From contig CAYXGE010000002.1 of the NCBI GenBank assembly GCA_964464435.1, positions 8,136 to 72,135 on the forward strand: a stretch of 64,000 nt of DNA, written 5' to 3'. Shown piece by piece: positions 60,948 to 64,000 of the stretch. Source of the DNA: CAYXGE01 sp964464435. GTDB taxonomy: Bacteria; Pseudomonadota; Gammaproteobacteria; Burkholderiales; Methylophilaceae. The notes under the pieces were generated by a model. That model was not told where the DNA came from, made no database searches, and saw only the letters and a program-made list of their open reading frames with translations. How positions within the stretch are numbered: the first letter of the stretch is position 1; each line of letters starts with the position of its first letter. Made by a program: the position numbers and the translations under genes.

Positions 60948-61908
60948 TGGGAACAACTGTGGACAATGTAAGCTTAAATCCTGTTCACAGTAATGCAAAA
61001 GTGCATGGTGAGCTTATCACAAGCTTACCACAAGATTTATACATACCGCCTGATGCGCTTGAAGTGTACTTGGAAGCGTTTGNNNNNNNNNNNNNNNNNN
61101 NNNNNNNNNNNNNNNNNNNNNNNNNNNNNNNNNNNNNNNNNNNNNNNNNNNNNNNNNNNNNNNNNNNNNNNNNNNNNNNNNNCCACAAGATTTATACATA
61201 CCGCCTGATGCGCTTGAAGTGTACTTGGAAGCGTTTGAAGGGCCATTAGATTTGTTGTTATATCTCATTCGCAAGCATAATCTCGATATTCTAGATATTC
61301 CCATGGCAGAGCTCACTACGCAGTATATGGGCTATGTAGAGAAAATGAAGGCGATAAAACTTGAGCTTGCCGCTGATTATTTACTGATGTCAGCGATGCT
61401 TATCGAAATTAAGTCGCGTATGCTATTACCTAAACCTGTAGATATTGCGAGTGAGGATGACCCTAGAGCCGCGTTGGTAAGGCGCTTAATGGAGTATGAG
61501 GCAATTAAATTGGCGGCTGAGCAGCTAGATACGTTGCCACAAGTTGGGCGCGATTTAATGGTTGCACAAGCCTATATAAATCATGTGGTTGAAGTGCGAC
61601 CTCCAGAAGTGTCGATGGATGATTTAATGCTTGCTTGGCAACATGTGCTGAAGCGCGCCAGCCATTTCACTCACCATAAACTTGGTCGTGCTGAGCTTTC
61701 TGTACGAGAGCACATGAGCCTTGTGCTAAGAAGATTAAAACAAGACAGAATGGTAGAGTTTTCAGCTTTATTTGATGTGGTAAATGATGGTATACCTAAG
61801 CTGGTGGTATATTTTTTGGCCATTTTAGAACTGGCACGTGAAGGCTTATTAAAAATTACACAGCAACAAGCTTTTTCACCTATTTATGTGCAAATTGCAG
61901 AGGTTTAA
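60947..61908 (+). CDS. scpA: Segregation and condensation protein A (split by false assembly gap)
   Basis: The gene starts at 60947 (MGTTVDNVSLNP), overlapping the trpS stop. It is interrupted by 100 Ns flanked by identical 55-bp copies (61028-61082 and 61183-61237). Joining 60947-61082 to 61238-61908 restores one frame of 807 nt, or 268 residues, the normal ScpA length. The joined protein contains EAFEGPLDLLLYLIRKHNLD near residue 44, the kleisin N-terminal motif, and a winged-helix C-terminus (ILELAREGLLKITQQ). ScpA bridges SMC heads with ScpB in chromosome condensation. Confidence 0.94.
61028..61237. other. False gap: 55-bp duplicated contig ends around 100 N
   Basis: 61028-61082 equals 61183-61237, flanking Ns at 61083-61182. 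Removing one copy and the Ns restores the scpA reading frame exactly, which is the strongest evidence that this class of gap in the window is artificial. Confidence 0.96.
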
Positions 61909-61910
61909 CT

Positions 61911-62501
61911 ATGCATGATGACATGACAACGCAAAGCATGAAAGAGGTCATAGAGGCGGCTTTGCTTACTTCAGGGCAACCTCTTACTTTGGATGATTTG
62001 CTTAAGTTGTTTGCTGGCCGCATGGAGCGCACAACCTTGCGCATGTTATTAGATGAGATTAAAACAGCATGGCAAAACAGACCGCTAGAGTTGGTGCAAG
62101 TGGCGAGTGGTTGGCGTTTTCAAGCGCGTGAAGAATTTACGCCTTTTTTAGCAAGATTAAACCCTGAACGACCACAGCGTTATTCACGTGCAGTGATGGA
62201 AACCTTGGCAATTATTGCCTATAGACAGCCTGTAACGCGAGGTGATATTGAACAAATAAGAGGTGTTGCGGTGAATCCTAACGTGATGCGTCAGTTATTA
62301 GAGCGAGATTGGATAGATGTAGTAGGGCAAAGAGATGTGCCAGGTAGGCCATCTTTATATGCCACGACAAAAACCTTTCTCGATGACTTAAACCTCAAAT
62401 CATTGACAGATTTACCAGCAATGCAAGATTTTGAATCGCAAACCCTAGCGGTTGATGATTTACAAAATCATCAACAACAACCTATTCAGTTGGAAGATTA
62501 A
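61911..62501 (+). CDS. scpB: Segregation and condensation protein B
   Basis: 196 residues with two winged-helix domains: EVIEAALLTSGQPLTLDDLL, LELVQVASGWRFQAR, METLAIIAYRQPVTRGDIEQ and RGVAVNPNVMRQLLERDWI. ScpB dimers bind ScpA in the SMC-ScpAB complex. It lies 2 bp after scpA and its stop overlaps the rluB start. Confidence 0.96.
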   Translation: MHDDMTTQSMKEVIEAALLTSGQPLTLDDLLKLFAGRMERTTLRMLLDEIKTAWQNRPLELVQVASGWRFQAREEFTPFLARLNPERPQRYSRAVMETLAIIAYRQPVTRGDIEQIRGVAVNPNVMRQLLERDWIDVVGQRDVPGRPSLYATTKTFLDDLNLKSLTDLPAMQDFESQTLAVDDLQNHQQQPIQLED

Positions 62502-63706
62502 TGGCACGCCCTTTTAGAACTCAGCCTGTTAAACCTAGGCTTGCAAGAAATGTATCGACACCATCAGTGGAACCCTCAGAAGAGGGCTTAGCGCATGATG
62601 ACGGCGTGCCTAGACAACGCTTGCATAAATTATTAGCTACCGCTGGCTTGGGCTCTAGACGTGACATGGAAACATTAATTGAAAGTGGACGCGTCACCAT
62701 TAATGGGAAGGTGGCGACGGTTGGCGCGGCAGTATGTGAGCATGATGTTGTACGGGTGGATAGTCGTCCAGTACGTCTATCATTTGAGCCAGAACTGCCA
62801 CAAGTATTGCTTTATCATAAGCCAGAAGGTGAAATCGTCAGTCAAGATGATCCTGAAAACCGAGCAACGGTATTTGATAAGCTACCGCGCGTAAAAGGGG
62901 GTAAGTGGATTGCGATTGGCCGCTTAGATATTAATACTTCTGGCTTGCTAATATTTACAACCTCTGGTGAGTTGGCTAATCGATTTATGCATCCGCGTTA
63001 TGAAGTTGAACGTGAATACGCTGTACGTATTTTGGGTGAGCTTAGCGATGAACAAATCTCACAGTTAACTACTGGTATTGAGCTTGAAGATGGCCCAGCA
63101 AATTTTGACAGTATTTATGCTGAGGGCGGCGAGGGCGTTAATCATTGGTATAAAGTGATTTTACGTGAAGGACGAAATCGCGAGGTGCGTCGCTTGTTTG
63201 AAGCCTTGCACATGCCTGTAAGCCGTTTGATGCGCGTGCGTTTTGGCCCAATTAATTTACCCGCCAGATTAAAGCGCGCGCAAATGCTTAAACTGCAACC
63301 TAAGGAAATTATCGGCTTACTGGAATGGGCTGAGTTGCCAGTACCCAAAACGCCGCCAAAACAACTTAGCCAGCGTGAAAAAGATAAGCTAGGTACTGCG
63401 TATACACCCAAAGGTAGAAAGTCAGCTGAAGAACGCCCAGCACGCGGTAGTGATGTCAGAGCGGGTCAAAAGTTTGAACGCCAACCAGAACGTAGTAAAT
63501 CAGAGCGAGAAGCGGTACAAGCACTAAGAAAGCAAGCAAGGCGTAAAGGTGAAGTAGCAGAAGCTGCGGAATTTAGTAAACCTTATACTGCGAAAAAACC
63601 TATTACACCTAGGAAACCCTCGCAAAATCGACGTGTGAGACAAACTTCTGATTTAGGCGCACCGCAACAACAAAAGAAAAGTGATAGAAATAGAGGGCGT
63701 GGTTAG
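62501..63706 (+). CDS. rluB: 23S rRNA pseudouridine synthase RluB
   Basis: 401 residues. An S4 RNA-binding domain (RLHKLLATAGLGSRRDMETL near residue 40) is followed by an RsuA-type pseudouridine synthase domain with the catalytic Asp in IGRLDINTSGLLIF near 143 and REGRNREVRRLFEAL near 223. The last 110 residues are a Lys/Arg/Gln-rich low-complexity tail, common and variable in RluB. It modifies U2605 (E. coli numbering) of 23S rRNA. It follows scpB, the standard order. Confidence 0.94.
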   Translation: MARPFRTQPVKPRLARNVSTPSVEPSEEGLAHDDGVPRQRLHKLLATAGLGSRRDMETLIESGRVTINGKVATVGAAVCEHDVVRVDSRPVRLSFEPELPQVLLYHKPEGEIVSQDDPENRATVFDKLPRVKGGKWIAIGRLDINTSGLLIFTTSGELANRFMHPRYEVEREYAVRILGELSDEQISQLTTGIELEDGPANFDSIYAEGGEGVNHWYKVILREGRNREVRRLFEALHMPVSRLMRVRFGPINLPARLKRAQMLKLQPKEIIGLLEWAELPVPKTPPKQLSQREKDKLGTAYTPKGRKSAEERPARGSDVRAGQKFERQPERSKSEREAVQALRKQARRKGEVAEAAEFSKPYTAKKPITPRKPSQNRRVRQTSDLGAPQQQKKSDRNRGRG

Positions 63707-63709
63707 TGA

Positions 63710-64000
63710 TTAATGATAAGTTTTCATCAATCTGACATCTTTTAACCACTTGAGCGTACCGTATAAAATAACAGAAATAGCCAATAACTCTATGATGGCA
63801 TATAGCTTGATATTTGAGACATGTAACCTCAATAATGCATCAAGGTGATGAAATGATGCGGCGCGAATCATAATAAATATAAACAGCAAAACTAGACCAA
63901 TGACGACAATACGATATTCACGCCAATAGCGACGCAGTTTTAATTTAAGCGCTATCAAACCAATTATGCCAACGAATAACAGCCCAATAATAAATAAGGC
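63710..64000 (-). CDS. Membrane protein, N-terminus beyond window edge
   Basis: The minus-strand frame is open from the right edge to the stop at 63710 (97 codons seen), so the gene starts outside the window. Three hydrophobic stretches are visible: FIIGLLFVGIIGLIAL at the edge, IVVIGLVLLFIFIMI, and IIELLAISVILYGTL. A loop SFHHLDALLRLHVS lies between the second and third. No family is recognised. It is convergent with rluB, 3 bp away. Confidence 0.7.
   Translation of the reverse strand, partial: ALFIIGLLFVGIIGLIALKLKLRRYWREYRIVVIGLVLLFIFIMIRAASFHHLDALLRLHVSNIKLYAIIELLAISVILYGTLKWLKDVRLMKTYH

Noticed and set aside
1..64000. tRNA or rRNA genes, CRISPR arrays, insertion sequences, prophage genes
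   Set aside because: Looked for by eye on both strands; no transposase, integrase, phage protein, repeat-spacer pattern or tRNA-like sequence was recognised. A tRNAscan or Rfam scan would be needed to exclude small RNAs.

Overview
The window is a 64 kb piece of a chromosome from a free-living, flagellated, low-GC (visibly AT-rich) Gram-negative bacterium. Gene content and order (lepA-lepB-DUF4845-rnc-era-recO-pdxJ-acpS; yciB-yciI-bolA-ppiC; M50 protease-trpS-scpA-scpB-rluB; sucCD ... nadE-glnB) fit a betaproteobacterium, most likely a Methylophilaceae methylotroph of the Methylotenera type. The taxon is inferred from gene order and composition, not from a marker search. The sequence is a draft scaffold with four 100-N gaps. 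Three gaps are flanked by identical 55-bp copies, so they are failed joins of overlapping contigs and not real gaps. The fourth gap (inside fliJ) truly lacks sequence.

Layout. 1-7.7 kb (minus strand): a sugar-modification cluster with a Gfo/Idh/MocA dehydrogenase (cut by the window edge), an acyl-CoA ligase-like enzyme, a PglD/NeuD-type acyltransferase, and a 1384-residue protein. That protein joins TPR repeats, an O-GlcNAc-transferase-like (SPINDLY) domain and a DegT-type sugar aminotransferase in one chain. 7.8-14.2 kb (minus): the flagellar operon fliF-G-H-I-J-K, with fliE divergent. 14.9-22.2 kb (plus): lepA, lepB, DUF4845, rnc, era, recO, pdxJ, acpS, tcdA. 22.2-24.9 kb: a DNA-repair group (DUF2256 zinc-ribbon-like protein, AlkB, an Fe-S photolyase-like protein) facing a small unknown gene. 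25-27 kb: htpG with an excellent sigma-32 promoter. 27-29.2 kb: a Fur-box-controlled 66-residue unknown gene and an arsRC-acr3 arsenic operon with its operator. 29.4-36.8 kb: glgP, a DUF4197 protein and purL. 36.8-41.7 kb: a run of exported proteins (ankyrin, cytochrome c, flavocytochrome c sulfide dehydrogenase-like flavoprotein, two beta-propeller proteins, one unknown). 41.7-47.6 kb: DUF1439 lipoprotein, DUF455 ferritin-like protein, cyclophilin, MASE1-GGDEF-EAL protein, serB, DUF4124 protein. 47.7-53.2 kb: sucCD, a periplasmic ankyrin protein, nadE, glnB, a VOC protein. 53.2-57.3 kb (minus): feoAB with a Fur box, then ppiC, bolA, yciI-like, yciB. 57.3-64 kb: a PHP phosphoesterase, a YciO/Sua5 protein, an M50 protease, trpS, scpAB, rluB and the end of a membrane-protein gene.

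The most unusual part is the left end. The aminotransferase that would make an amino sugar is covalently attached to a predicted protein O-glycosyltransferase. It lies beside a dehydrogenase, an acyltransferase and an acyl-activating enzyme, and directly downstream of flagellar genes. This suggests a compact protein-glycosylation (possibly flagellin) system. Its start codon and ribosome binding site sit inside a perfect 13-bp hairpin, and an 11-codon upstream frame ends on the start codon, which suggests translational control.
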